Source: Roridomyces roridus
Lineage: Eukaryota; Basidiomycota; Agaricomycetes; Agaricales; Mycenaceae
Length of the DNA stretch: 64,000 bases
Reading direction: 5' to 3'
Assembly (NCBI GenBank): GCA_029378245.1
Contig: JARKIF010000052.1
Span: forward strand, 62,001 to 126,000
Both the position numbers and the translations under genes were made by a program. The notes beneath the pieces are model-generated. The model worked only from the letters and a program-made list of their open reading frames with translations. It made no database searches and was not told the origin of the DNA. The first letter of the stretch is position 1. Each line of letters starts with the position of its first letter. Below are positions 34,999 through 45,501 of this stretch, in pieces.

Positions 34999-36486
34999 TC
35001 ACGACCCCAGAACGTTCCCGCCCTCCGCAACAAGCCGCCCACGGACGCTCTCCAACACCCCATCGCGCTCCTTGAGGGTCTGGTGCTGCTGCTTGATACG
35101 GCCCTCGCAGGTCGCAAAGACCTCAAACTTCTTGCTGCGAGGTATCGTCAGAAAGGAAGAGGGGCGGACAGGGAAAACACACCTCATATGTGCTTTGATC
35201 TAGATGGGATCGCATGTCCGTCAGCTCAGTATAAGGACGACGGAGGGGACTTACGTCATCAAAGATCTTGCCGAAATTGGCGCTGAGCTCTATATTCCGC
35301 GATCAGACTGTGTATTGAAGAGGGCAGGTAGAAGGACGCACCATCCGCCCCCGCAAGCCATTCCTCACGGGTACAGGTCTTCCACTTCTCCGAAGAGCGC
35401 TCGTACTTCTCGATCCGGCCCTCAATACGGAGGTCGACATTCTCCATCTTGAAGAGCTGCAGGAGGCGCTCAAGGTCAGCTGCGTGCTGAGGGTTGGCGT
35501 GCTGAGGCATCGGCATGCCGCTGGCGTTGTGCTGCGAGTGCGGGTAGCCAGATGCGAACTGCGGGGGAAGGGGCACTCTGCCAGCGTGGTGGGCGTGGCG
35601 GGGAAGCTGCTGCTGGTGCTGGTGCTGGTGGTCGACGACTTGGTGCGGGCTCGAGTGGCGGCCGTACATATCGGTTCCGTCCGAGTAGACGTTCTCGTTG
35701 ACCTAAGATGACATCAGTCATGAGCGTCAAGGAGAAAGATGCTAGCAGACGCACCACACCCTCGTGCGACTTGAATCTCTTCGCGTAGCGCTCCTCCTCT
35801 GCCTCCTTATCCATGTCAGATCGTCTGCGCTTCGTCCTGTTGCGGCTCTGGGCACCCTCCTCTTCGGGTTCGTGGTTCTCGTAAATCTCCTCGTCCTCCT
35901 CATCCTGAGTCAAATCGGTGACCTGACGGGCGCCAAAGACGATACGATGCGGGCCAGGCTGCTCGGGCAGGATTTTGACACGGAATAAAGGGTTTGGGGA
36001 GACGTTCTCGTCGTGTGACTGATCTCCATTGATCTGGTCGTTCGCTACTGGGAGCTGGTGCGGAGAGGCACGGGAGGAAGGAAGAGCGGGGGTTTTGAAG
36101 GAAGCGGAATTCGAGAACAGGGACGGTGTGGCGCGTCCCTGGACGGGCGTAGGGGCGATAATGCCATGAGAAGATGAAAGATGAGAGTGGAGACGGTGAT
36201 TGGGGACAGTGCTCGACTTGGGTTTAGTATGAGGGTCAGACGTGGAGGGACGAGGTATATGGGCTGCTGCTGCTGATTGCAGAGAAGGACGACGGGAAGC
36301 GGGAGTCTGAGAACGATTCGACTTTGTCAGGGAGCCGATATTGAGTGGTCGATTGTCTGTGCTTTCAGGCGCGATTGGGCCGCCGTTGAGAGGATTGGAG
36401 GGATCAGCTACGAATTGCGGGGTGCTGGGCGACGCGGTCGTCGGGCGCGGGGCACCACCAGGAACGAACGGCATTCTGGCGCTCAT
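34999..36486 (-). CDS. Nuclear-type disordered protein with a C-terminal coiled coil, possibly Ecm11-like
   Basis: Exon 1 (36486-35755) encodes a Pro/Ser/Thr-rich region (MSARMPFVPGGAPRPTTASP), an acidic patch and a basic nuclear-localisation-like RNRTKRRRSDMDKEAEEER. Exon 2 (35702-35342) has a His/Gln-rich stretch and AADLERLLQLFKMENVDLRI. Exon 3 (35289-35255) gives ELSANFGKIFDD, and phases agree across these exons. The last exons add LTDMRSHLDQSTYE and KFEVFATCEGRIKQQHQTLK with a heptad pattern, stop at 34999. The pattern EEWLAGADELSANFGKIF followed by a charged coiled coil resembles the C-terminal domain of Ecm11, a meiotic protein. That match is from memory of the pattern and is tentative. 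Confidence 0.6.
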
Positions 36487-37096
36487 CGTGGTCAGAAAGA
36501 GAGAGAGAGCTTCGGCGCGTGTGCTTATTTAAGCACCAGTCACGTACATAAACAACAACAACTTCTCTTCTTATCCACCTCCACCACTGGAAATAGCCTC
36601 TTGGCATCTTTTTCTCACCGTACGCACTATCTGGGATCCGTGTCAACAAGTTATGGAGTCTATTTCCTCTTGGGCATGAACGTGCCAAGTTACTCCGCCG
36701 AACGCATGCACTCTTCTCTTCCTTGTTAGCTTCCTGTCGCACCGACTCGGAGAATCAATTCGGCCACCCATCCGGCCCGAAGATAGAGAATCTTTCCGTC
36801 CTTTCTAAAAACTTTGCGGCAGGCATCTTGAGTGGAGGCCTGTCTTCCTAACCAATACATACAGTTCATTCCACGCAATGGCGACTGGTCAGGTATCCAC
36901 CCGGTTCTCGGTGTGCTTTTTTGGCAAAAGATACGTGTATTTTAAATGTAATTTCCATACCCACAGTGGGCTACACGTTCTCACTCGAAGATCAGTTGTA
37001 CATGTGGAACCGCCGGCATGTTCCCATCTCGCAAAAGTCATGCATGCTGAATCCGGTGGCCAGATAACTAAACTAGAGTCACTTGCTTCCCGCCAT
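36487..37096. other. Divergent intergenic region
   Basis: It separates the minus-strand Ecm11-like gene from the plus-strand DUF6533 copy D and should contain both promoters. Short open frames here have no domain character. Confidence 0.4.
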
Positions 37097-37880
37097 GCAG
37101 GACGACGAGCCCAGCACCGAGCTTCTTGCCAGTGAGACGTTGGTCACTTGTTGTCCCAGCTAACATCGGTATTGACACCGAGCCCAGAATAATCCTCCAC
37201 GGCTTCCACCTCGTTGGCATAAGTACGCCAAGTCTCTTTTCTTCCGGCGAATTTTACCCTGACAGTGTTCCTTAGCCATCTTGTACTGGGACCATATTCT
37301 CACCTTCGGTGCGTTCGCTCTGCTCACTGTACCAGACCGGCTGAATTTTCTCTGCAGACAGAGAAATTGGCTACCTTTGGATGCGGAAGAAGACCCCCAG
37401 CTCTCTGTGGTTCTTCCTCGTTCGATACCTCGGATTCGTAGGCAACATCCCTGTTGTCGTGTTTTCTTTCCTCTCCCTCTCACAATCGGTGCGCTATGAT
37501 CACTTGGGGATGCTCCAGAATTGAGATCTGTCTGGCTTGCAGGGATGTCGCATGTATTATCTGATCCACCAAATCATCCTCGTCCTCACCCAGTTTGTCG
37601 TTTCTGGTGTGAAGTCTCCCAATGAGAAATAATCCACACCAAATCCAAGTCCCTCTAGCTGTACTCATAATCCGGACCTATGCCCTTTACGGCAGAGACA
37701 AACGAATCCTAGCGCTTCTCCTCACAGGGGCGGTTTGCTTAATCGCAGCCTTGTCCGTGCGTCTCTTCTTCCAATCTTTTCTTGAACACATCCAAATGCT
37801 CTTCAGTGGGCAGAACAGGGACAACAGTCCATTCCAGACTCCCTCTTCCCCGGCTGCAATCTGGGAATTACCTTGCAAAG
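37097..37880 (+). CDS. DUF6533 membrane protein copy D, 5' part (split by a retrotransposon)
   Basis: Exons in order: probable start MQDDEPSTELLA at 37097; NIGIDTEPRIILHGFHL; AILYWDHILTF; REIGYLWMRKKTPSSLWFFL with VRYLGFVGNIPVVVFSFLSL; GCRMYYLIHQIILVLTQFVV; VPLAVLIIRTYALYGRDKRI; and WAEQGQQSIPDSLFPGCNLG ending TLQ at 37880. A GT follows (GTCCGTACGT), so the coding exon ends 25 bases before the LTR. The remaining helices lie beyond the element at 49558-50316. No stop or frameshift was seen, so the two parts could still be joined if the 11.7-kb intron is removed. A premature end inside the element is at least as likely. Confidence 0.66.
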
Positions 37881-37905
37881 GTCCGTACGTCACCACCCAC
37901 ACCCC

Positions 37906-38881
37906 TGAAATGCGTAGATACGAAACACAACCTAAATCAAAACCAACCAAATCCCAAACCAAGGTGATGGAAGGGTGCTGAATGTGATGTCGAGGAGTGA
38001 AGCGCGTGCGTACTAATTCGTTGATGTTGTTCGGGGTTCGGGTCAAAGTATATGACCTTATCTGTTCAGATGGGGCTCGACACCGTACGTACAAGCAGTC
38101 GTTGGGCTCGAATGAATCCTAAATCCAAATAGTCAGCAAATCAAATCTTCCGTATACCTTCAATCCAGATAGTCCAATCCGTTCGTCGTGTGAGAGTGTA
38201 AGCTGGTGAGGATGAGTGTGGGCTAGCTGTGCTAGAGTCGAAGTTGTCGTTCCGTTGTCGTAGTCGTTCCGTTAATCCGTTCCGTTCCGTAAGTTCCCGT
38301 ATCCCGTTAAGTTCCCTGAGCCCGACCCGTGTGATCTACTCTGAGCTAAACCCGTGTGATTTGCTACCTACCACTAAAAGTAGTCGGCCCTTTTATACTA
38401 CGACTATTTACCTCGGGCATCCTGTTTGTACAACCCCGAGCCCGAGCCTCATTCCTCTTCACCTGACCCTGCCCGAGCCCTCCTGACCTGGTGAGTTCCC
38501 AAATTCGCTCTCGAGAACTATCCCGCGAGCTCAACTACGCCTCCTGGCCGATACGGCGATGCCTCGGGCATCTCGGGCATCTCGGTCTCTCGCCCTTTGC
38601 TTGCCCTGATTGGCTCTCTACCCCTCACATGTCCATCCTCGTTGCCCGAGTCTATGACGCGTCCTCGGTGTGTGTCATTTCCCGAGCCTCGTTGCCCGAG
38701 TTCAACTCCTTGAGTTGAGTTCGACCCCTCCTGACGGTGTGATGGTTGATCATATCGTGATCACATCACCGATGGCAATCACGTGTTCACCATCGACCCT
38801 CGTTCCGCACTCATGTCTGGAATTTGCAAAAACCTGGGCCTTGAACCAGTTTCCCTGCATGCCCGGTACGTCCGCTCTTCA
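37906..38881 (-). repeat. 3' LTR of the Ty3/Gypsy element
   Basis: 976 bp, matching 48531-49506 at a constant offset of 10,625. On the minus strand it begins TGAAGAGCGGACGTACC at 38881 and ends GCATTTCA at 37906. It is preceded by the polypurine tract. It contains many CTCGGGCA/CCCGAG motifs. Confidence 0.93.
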
Positions 38882-38895
38882 TCTCCCTTTTTCAC
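38882..38895 (-). other. Polypurine tract
   Basis: On the minus strand GTGAAAAAGGGAGA lies directly before the 3' LTR (TGAAGAGC). This is the position and composition expected for the plus-strand primer of reverse transcription. Confidence 0.8.
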
Positions 38896-39798
38896 AGCTT
38901 CTGACTGTCCCCAGTCAGACTCGGCTTCTGCCAATCTGTCAATCACACAGCATTTCCGAAATCTCCGTGATTTCTCATGCCACTGCCCGACTTGGTCTCC
39001 TCCACCACACTTGTGCTGCTCCTCCTCGTCGCTGATGCTGCTGAGGCTCCCCTGTAACTTGACGTGGCTCCTGCTTGCATTCCTTGGCCTCATGTCGCCT
39101 TATCGCCGCATCAATCCCGCACCCTTCCTGGGCTTTCCATCGGATTCCGTCGAATTTTATCGACTTCTCTTGTTGCTCCGCGCGCTCCATGGCCTTCGAC
39201 TGATCTCTTGCGCTATGGTCTTCATCGCCCATGAAACCCAGTCGCTATTTGTCGACATAAGTCCTCCAGGGTACTTGATGCTGGCTGGCTGACTGTTGTA
39301 TCTACCGCCCTGGAATCGAGTCGGTCGACCTATCTTGCCTCGTTGTTGTGCCCTTATTCAGGAAATTTATTTTTATCCTTTTCTTGCTGGATTTGGTGGT
39401 CGTCGCTCCAAACTGGTTGCCGTGCCTGACACGTTCCTGAGAATCCGGGCTATGCATCCAAATCTGGCCAGAAAATTTTTGCACGGACCTGGACCTTCAT
39501 TGTGGGTCCGATGTTTGGCCACCACTCCTTCCCAAAATCCATTGTCGTCCCGCCGATGATGCATTGTTGCGCACTCCGACTCCATTGTCGGTGCGCCGGT
39601 ATTTGCATCATTCCTTTGCATTCCCCCTCTTTCGAGTCCCTTCCAACCGATGGTCACTCCCAGTGACCATTGTCCCCGGAAAACCTATAAAATCCTCCCC
39701 CAACCCTCGTCTTCAGCATAACCACCCTCTCTCCCGTACCACAAGCATCCAGCTTACCTCCAACACCCTTCAGTCGACAACCACCCCACTCCTACACC
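38896..39798 (+). other. Non-coding part of the retrotransposon, upstream region of the antisense gene
   Basis: About 900 bases between the PPT and the ATG of the antisense gene. Open frames on either strand have no domain character. A TATA box is present at 39686. The segment probably acts as promoter and leader of the antisense gene and as the 3' untranslated region of the element's genomic RNA. Confidence 0.45.
39686..39692 (+). promoter_or_regulatory. TATA box of the antisense gene
   Basis: TATAAAA 107 bases upstream of the ATG at 39799, followed by a C/A-rich leader typical of fungal promoters. It lies inside the retrotransposon and drives the strand opposite to gag-pol. Confidence 0.6.
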
Positions 39799-41225
39799 AT
39801 GTCCTCCATCGCCAACGACGACTATAAACGCCAGCTCTACCTTTCTCCGGTGGACATCGACCGTATTCTCTCGTTCGGCGCCGACCTCCTTAGTGCCTCG
39901 TTCAACAACCTCGAGGACAGAGTCGACTTATACGAGCGCGGGGCGCAATTTGTGGTGCGTTGACAGTCCTGCTTGGTTTCTGATGTCGCTGACCTCGATG
40001 CGCAGGTCCTATTTCGTCCCTATCTCCTCTCCTTCGCGTTGTTCGACCCCCTCGCCGAAATTCTCATCCTCCTTCGTAATCTCTCGGCCGCCACCAACGC
40101 CGCCCTCAATCTCAGTCCCAGTTCCGCTTTCCAGGCGCTGGACGCCTTCGTCCACGAGGTCCAAGACCTCCAGGCTGTGTACGAAGCTCGTCGGCGCGCT
40201 GAGTCTGCCTCCGAGGCTGCCTCCATCGAGCGTCCTTCGCACCCTGCACCCGTCTTCGTTTACGAACCTGTGGGTGTTTCTGCCTTTGATTGTGAGCCGT
40301 CGCTCATTATCTTTTCAGGCCCCTGCCGTCGTTGAGACCAACTTCGTGTCTGCCGCGTCCCCGTCGGTGGATACTGCTGAGCTCCTGGCTCCGTCGCCTG
40401 TCCGCGTATGTGTTTTCCTTGCCGTTTATTTTCGTGACGCTCATTCTTGCCGCAGCCGCCAACACCATTCACAATCTTCCCTCCTTCTCCTGTGGTCGAG
40501 CCCAGTGTCGAACTGACTCCTTCCTCTCGTGAGTACCATCCTCTTCATCTTCCATCGTCCTCCTTACGCTTGCTGACAGCACCCTATAGCCCCGCTCTCA
40601 CCTCTTCCGGAGCTGGACTCCATGCTACTCAACCTGAGCATGTCGGACGAGACGGACGGTACACCCACCCTCTTCCAGGTGCGTCGCTGTGCCATCCGCT
40701 AATGCCAGCCACTGACTCTTCTTCAGCCCGTCCGTACTGGATACCAGCTCAAGACGCCGTGCCGCCTCCACGCTCAGTCCAACGTCGAAACCGCCGGTCC
40801 CGCCAGCGCAAACCCTCACGCTATCCTCCGACCTCAATCGCCGCGCCCTCACATGCGCCAGTTCCTTCACGCACCGCCATTCTTCCCACGCCTCTCAACA
40901 ATTCCGCAGCCAACTCCCTCTCACGCGCCACCACGACGCGTCTTCTACAACTGCGTGAGCGGTTGGAAGACGTCCGACGCGACGTCTGTCAACTTCGAGG
41001 GGACATCGTCCGCTCGCGCATCCGTGCCTTGTGTCGTCAACATCAGTCGTCGGGGCCGTCCAGGTCGTCGGGGCAGGGCTCGAGCTAGAGCACGCCGTGA
41101 CAAGTGAGTTGTTTTGTTATCATTTTCCTTGTCGAGTCCATGCTTATTCGAGTCCCGGCAGGCCTGTCTATCACTGCTTCCGTTGTGGTGACCCGTCCCA
41201 TTCCATCGAAGACTGCATTCGTTGA
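39799..41225 (+). CDS. Seven-exon antisense gene inside the retrotransposon; zinc-knuckle protein of 369 residues
   Basis: Exons 39799-39954, 40006-40269, 40319-40405, 40456-40528, 40590-40678, 40727-41103 and 41162-41225 join across six GT-AG introns of 48-61 nt. The frame is unbroken: 1,110 nt, 370 codons with the stop. The first ~140 residues look alpha-helical (IDRILSFGADLLSASFNNLE, YLLSFALFDPLAEILILLRN, AFQALDAFVHEVQDLQAVYE). A Pro/Ser-rich middle follows. The end has an arginine-rich stretch (RRGRPGRRGRARARRDK) and then CFRCGDPSHSIEDC, a CX2CX4HX4C zinc knuckle, six residues before the stop region. This suggests nucleic acid binding, as in nucleocapsid proteins. It ends 283 bases before the end of pol, tail to tail. 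I do not recognise the N-terminal domain. It could be a captured host gene or an element-encoded regulator. Confidence 0.75.
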
Positions 41226-41508
41226 TGGATGTGGGTTCCTTCCCCTTTTCTTGGACTCTAACGGCGCCCCCGCCGTTTTGTCTCTCATCCACGGACTCTC
41301 TCCTACCTCCCTTTTGCTATCTTTTCTTGACGCTCATCACGCCGGACATTTTCTTGGATTTTGGACGATACTTATACCCTCCTTCTATCGCCACTTGATT
41401 TTCTTGACTATATGTTGTTTTTGGTATAGCATGGACCGGACGATCCTGTACTATATTTTCCAATGCCCTGTATCTCTCTCCTGAATATCAGTGCTGTGTT
41501 TTGGCTAC

Positions 41509-44500
41509 TCACAACTCCCGTGCCTCGTCTGAGAAGCCTGCCTCTGAAGAGATATCTTCATCCTCGGGCTCTTGTTCATCGTCCGAGCTATTCGAGTCCT
41601 GAGCGAGGCGAACTCCATCGAACTGCAAGTCTTTGCCGTCGTATGTTTCCTCTGGCTCGGCTTCCAACTCGTCCAGAGTGCGTTTCGAAATATCGATCAA
41701 TTCTTCGATCCTGGGTCCCAACGTGAGCTTCTTGCGCTGCTCGTATGGGATGACTCTGAATTTTCCGATCTTCTTCTGCCATACAGCCCCGTTCAATTCA
41801 CAAACAATGTACGCGCCTCCTTGAGTACGCCGTACAACCACCAATGGTCCCCACCAGCGATCGCGGTTTCTGCCACTGACAGCTCCCTCGTCAACCGTGT
41901 TGCGTACGAGCACTACGTCTCCGGATTCAAAGACGTAGTCCTTGATCTTTTGTTTGTGTTTTTCTGCGTATTCGTCGGCTGACTTTTGTTTGATAGCATG
42001 CATTTTCTCTCGCAGCTGTTCGACGTGAGCTGCGTGCTTGGCAAGTGCACGCGCACGTAGTCCAATCAACTCATCCGTCGACACCAACCTGTCTGGATAC
42101 TCGGCTAACCAGGTGGCTTCCGCAACGTCCAACGGTAGTATGGGATGGGCGCCACACACCGCAAAGTACGGTGAGCAACCCATTCCATGCCGAGTCGTGA
42201 TTCTGTCGGCCCATAACACTTGATGCAGGAAATAGTACCATTGCTTCAAATTCCCGCCCGTGGCCTTGTAGAGCGACTGACGAATGTCCCAGTGACCCCG
42301 TTCGACAACGCCATTTGACTGTGAATGGTATGGTGATATTCGAATACCCTTGATTCCGTACTTCGATTTCAACCATTCCATTGCAGCTACAAAGGGAGTC
42401 CCATTGTCGGTGACAATCCACTGTGGACAACCCCATCGGCAAATCACCTCCTCAAGCAAGAACATTCCGATGGTCTTGGCGTTCTGCTTCCTCAACCCAC
42501 GCGCTTCCAAGTAGCGCGAAAGTGCACACCGCGCGTCAACGATATAGGTACACCCGTTGGACGCCTCGGGCATATGCATTACGTCGGTGTGTATTTTCTG
42601 GAAGATACTTGGCGTGTTCGAAACCATTGGAGGTGCCTTCAGAATAGCTAATTGTCGTTTTTGACACAGATGGCACGTCTTGACGTACCAACGAACGTCG
42701 CTCTCCATGTCAGACCACCAAAATCTTTGCTCCAACAGCGCCTTTGTTGCAAACGCGCCTCGATGTCCCAACGCGTCATGCGCAGCGCGCATCATGTACA
42801 TTCGCTCCGCCTTGTGTACCACCAATAAATGCATCGAATTGTTCCCGCGCCGGTAAAGTCTTTCATTCTTCAGGAAGAATTTGGACGCGTATCTGACGAA
42901 CCGTTTATAGCGCTCGTCGTCCTGCATTCCCTCCGGCCGTACCATCGGATCTTTCAACCATGATTCCACCATCACAAGTCGCTCGTCTTGCTCTCGAGCT
43001 CCTGCGCTACGATGTTCCTCATCGTAGTTCTCCAAGTCCTGACGGAATTCATCAGACGGAAGTAAACCCTCCTCGGCTGATTCCAATTGAACATAGGTAG
43101 GCACAATCAATCCTTCTGCCTTGTACGCATCTTGAACGTGCTTGGAAATGGACCCAGCCTCATCGCGTGCCAAACTGAGCTCGGTTTCAAGATCTGCTGT
43201 ATCCACAGCACAACCAGAAATATCCTGTAAGTAACCACCGCGCGTGTCGATCTCGTGTTTGAACTCATCAAATTCTAACGGTTGATCGGCATCATAGTCC
43301 CAGTCTGGATGCAACTCTGGCGGTCCATTCAGTTCTCCGTCGTCCTCGTCGTCTGGCCACATTTCATCCCCTGGCTGATATTCCCGTCGAGACAAACCAT
43401 CAGGTGGGAATGTCGTTCCTTTTACATGCTTTAATTTGAAACTGAACATCAGGATTTGCTCAATCCAACGATTGATCGTGGCATTCGGACCCATGCCCGG
43501 GTTGTTCAGCATGCCTTGAATATATTTCGCGTCCATCTCCACCACAAGCCGTCGGCAACCCAACAACCAGTATTGCATAGCCTCCAAGGCCCGCTTCAAG
43601 CCGTAGAGTTCTCGCTTCGGCTGTGAGAACTCGGCTTCGCGCCGATTCAAAGTGATTGATGCGAATTTGGCATAGTAGCGCCTGCGCGGATCTTGCGGAT
43701 CAACTTGATATATTTGAATGCCGACAGCCATCCATGACGTGTCGACTGCCAGCACAATGTCTGAATCCCATTCATAGTTCAAGGGCTTCAGACACGGTGC
43801 GACGCCCAATGCTGTTTTCAACTTCTCCATCGCTAACTCTTGCGCAGGTCCCCACTCGAATTCCACGTCCTTACGCGTCAATTTCTGGATTGGCCGGGTG
43901 AGTAGTGCATAGTTTTTGATGAACATACGCAGTACGCCGACTGTTCCGAGGAACCGTCGCACTTCTGACACGTCCTTCAAGGGTCCCCATCGCAAAATGA
44001 CACCTATCCTGTCCGTGTCCGGTTTTCTACCCTCGAACGAGCATACATGTCCAACGACATGAAACTCGCCTGCGCACAGTACTGACTTGCTGCCTGAGAA
44101 CGTCCCACCACAATACTTGATGCGCTGTACGATTCGGTTCAAGTCCTGGAAATACTCCCATACGAACCGACGAATCCCCGGATTGCCCGGAATCGACTCG
44201 CACGTCCCATCTGGAAGCTCATATCTTGACCCTGGGCCTCGGATAGGTACGTCGTCAATATATGGCATCGTAACATGTGGTATCTCATCCCGCAGGATGT
44301 ATGTTACATCGTCGTGGAATATTGGTACACTATTCGTCCAACCCTGCGGCAACTTGACCAGCCGTAGAGCCCCAAATGGTGTTTGGAACGTTGTGAAGTC
44401 CCTCGACCCTTCCGCGATGTCACGATGATCGTAACCGGAGAAAAGGTCAAGACATCCACCACAAGCCCTTCCTGCAAAGTGGTTTGCTAATTCTTCTGTT

Positions 44501-45501
44501 GCAGGCGGCAAACCCGAATGTGCGATCGTTACCGCATTGAGCGGCTCCAGCGCATGCACGAGTCGAATACTCTTGCCGTCCTTCTTCAAAACACCGAAGA
44601 ATTTGCTCCGGTAAGACGCGTTTGAAGGCTCGTACACGCCTGCGTCCAACCGTCTCTTGATTATTTTGCAGAACTCGCTTAATTGTCCGCGTGGAATCGG
44701 TATGCTGCGCTCCACCCACGTTTCGTGTTCCACTAATGGAAATTCCACAGGCGGGAAGAAATCATGTCGGAAGCTGCCTCGCTCGTCGTCCGTCCACGCA
44801 AACGCCTGTTCGTGGTTTCCAACGAGTTCATGCATCAGCTTCAATTCCTCCGGCTGCAGAAACCCCGAATGCCTCGCTTCCATTTCATCCTTCCGCTCCT
44901 GGGTGTATCGCGCCGTCGGCTCAAAGTCTTGAGGCTTCTCACTCAACGTCGGCATCCCTGCCAACGGATCTCCCTTAATCTCGCGCTTGATACGGTACTT
45001 GTCTGGCAATTCCGTGTAGACAGGTCTGACTTTCAACCCAACAGGTTTATACTTCTTTCCTGCGTACACGGCTACCTCCTCCGATACCAACGCTGTCTGG
45101 TCCTCCTGCTCATCTTGAGAGATGAAATCGACTGATTGACAACACGAGCAGCGCACATCTGGTTCTGCAAAGTGACTGGTACGTGTGTCGTGCCGATCCT
45201 GTCGTATGCGATACTTCCGTCGACGCCGTTTTGTAGCCTCCTGCAAGACGTTCGAAAACACCTTGTATGGAACGCCATCAACGTCTTGAATCTCTTGAGT
45301 CCGATACGAGTGGAATAAAGTTAATGCCGGCAAGTCATCCTGCAATTCTGGAACATCATCCGAGGCAGCCACATATGCCTCGATGATTCTCTCCTGATTC
45401 ATCTTCCCTCCTCTAGGCTCATAAATTCGTTCAATCCGCGCGTTTTGGTGTTCGTCAAACCCAATCAACACTCCAATCTCTTCTCCTTGACCACGCTCCA
45501 T
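41509..45501 (-). CDS. pol: Ty3/Gypsy pol: reverse transcriptase, RNase H, integrase
   Basis: A single open frame of about 1,330 residues. The N-terminal ~260 residues have a CSCC cluster and no known domain. Reverse transcriptase follows: RRLDAGVYEPSNASYRSKFF, CLDLFSGYDHRDIA (first Asp), TPFGALRLVKLPQGWTNS and the catalytic YIDD near residue 414. RNase H begins near residue 584 with VLAVDTSWMAVG and includes KRELYGLKRALEAM and VVEMDAKYIQGML. Integrase has the HHCC finger (HDALGHRGAF...CHLCQKRQ) and the D-D-35-E core (IHTDVMHMPE near 971, VTDNGTPF near 1030, VVERGH near 1065). A C-terminal WWGPLVVVRR resembles the GPY/F module. All catalytic residues are present. The ATG overlaps the protease stop as TGATG. 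Confidence 0.92.
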   Translation of the reverse strand: MERGQGEEIGVLIGFDEHQNARIERIYEPRGGKMNQERIIEAYVAASDDVPELQDDLPALTLFHSYRTQEIQDVDGVPYKVFSNVLQEATKRRRRKYRIRQDRHDTRTSHFAEPDVRCSCCQSVDFISQDEQEDQTALVSEEVAVYAGKKYKPVGLKVRPVYTELPDKYRIKREIKGDPLAGMPTLSEKPQDFEPTARYTQERKDEMEARHSGFLQPEELKLMHELVGNHEQAFAWTDDERGSFRHDFFPPVEFPLVEHETWVERSIPIPRGQLSEFCKIIKRRLDAGVYEPSNASYRSKFFGVLKKDGKSIRLVHALEPLNAVTIAHSGLPPATEELANHFAGRACGGCLDLFSGYDHRDIAEGSRDFTTFQTPFGALRLVKLPQGWTNSVPIFHDDVTYILRDEIPHVTMPYIDDVPIRGPGSRYELPDGTCESIPGNPGIRRFVWEYFQDLNRIVQRIKYCGGTFSGSKSVLCAGEFHVVGHVCSFEGRKPDTDRIGVILRWGPLKDVSEVRRFLGTVGVLRMFIKNYALLTRPIQKLTRKDVEFEWGPAQELAMEKLKTALGVAPCLKPLNYEWDSDIVLAVDTSWMAVGIQIYQVDPQDPRRRYYAKFASITLNRREAEFSQPKRELYGLKRALEAMQYWLLGCRRLVVEMDAKYIQGMLNNPGMGPNATINRWIEQILMFSFKLKHVKGTTFPPDGLSRREYQPGDEMWPDDEDDGELNGPPELHPDWDYDADQPLEFDEFKHEIDTRGGYLQDISGCAVDTADLETELSLARDEAGSISKHVQDAYKAEGLIVPTYVQLESAEEGLLPSDEFRQDLENYDEEHRSAGAREQDERLVMVESWLKDPMVRPEGMQDDERYKRFVRYASKFFLKNERLYRRGNNSMHLLVVHKAERMYMMRAAHDALGHRGAFATKALLEQRFWWSDMESDVRWYVKTCHLCQKRQLAILKAPPMVSNTPSIFQKIHTDVMHMPEASNGCTYIVDARCALSRYLEARGLRKQNAKTIGMFLLEEVICRWGCPQWIVTDNGTPFVAAMEWLKSKYGIKGIRISPYHSQSNGVVERGHWDIRQSLYKATGGNLKQWYYFLHQVLWADRITTRHGMGCSPYFAVCGAHPILPLDVAEATWLAEYPDRLVSTDELIGLRARALAKHAAHVEQLREKMHAIKQKSADEYAEKHKQKIKDYVFESGDVVLVRNTVDEGAVSGRNRDRWWGPLVVVRRTQGGAYIVCELNGAVWQKKIGKFRVIPYEQRKKLTLGPRIEELIDISKRTLDELEAEPEETYDGKDLQFDGVRLAQDSNSSDDEQEPEDEDISSEAGFSDEAREL

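Noticed and set aside
35476..36486. Single long minus-strand frame reading through 35755 into a Pro/Ala-rich tail
   Set aside because: A clean GT-AG intron at 35754-35703 restores a frame with Gln/His-rich and coiled-coil sequence that continues to 34999.
40447..41088. Single unspliced open frame of 213 codons on the plus strand inside the retrotransposon
   Set aside because: It arises from reading through two introns of the seven-exon gene. The spliced frame uses another phase after 40590 and leads to the zinc knuckle, which the unspliced frame does not.
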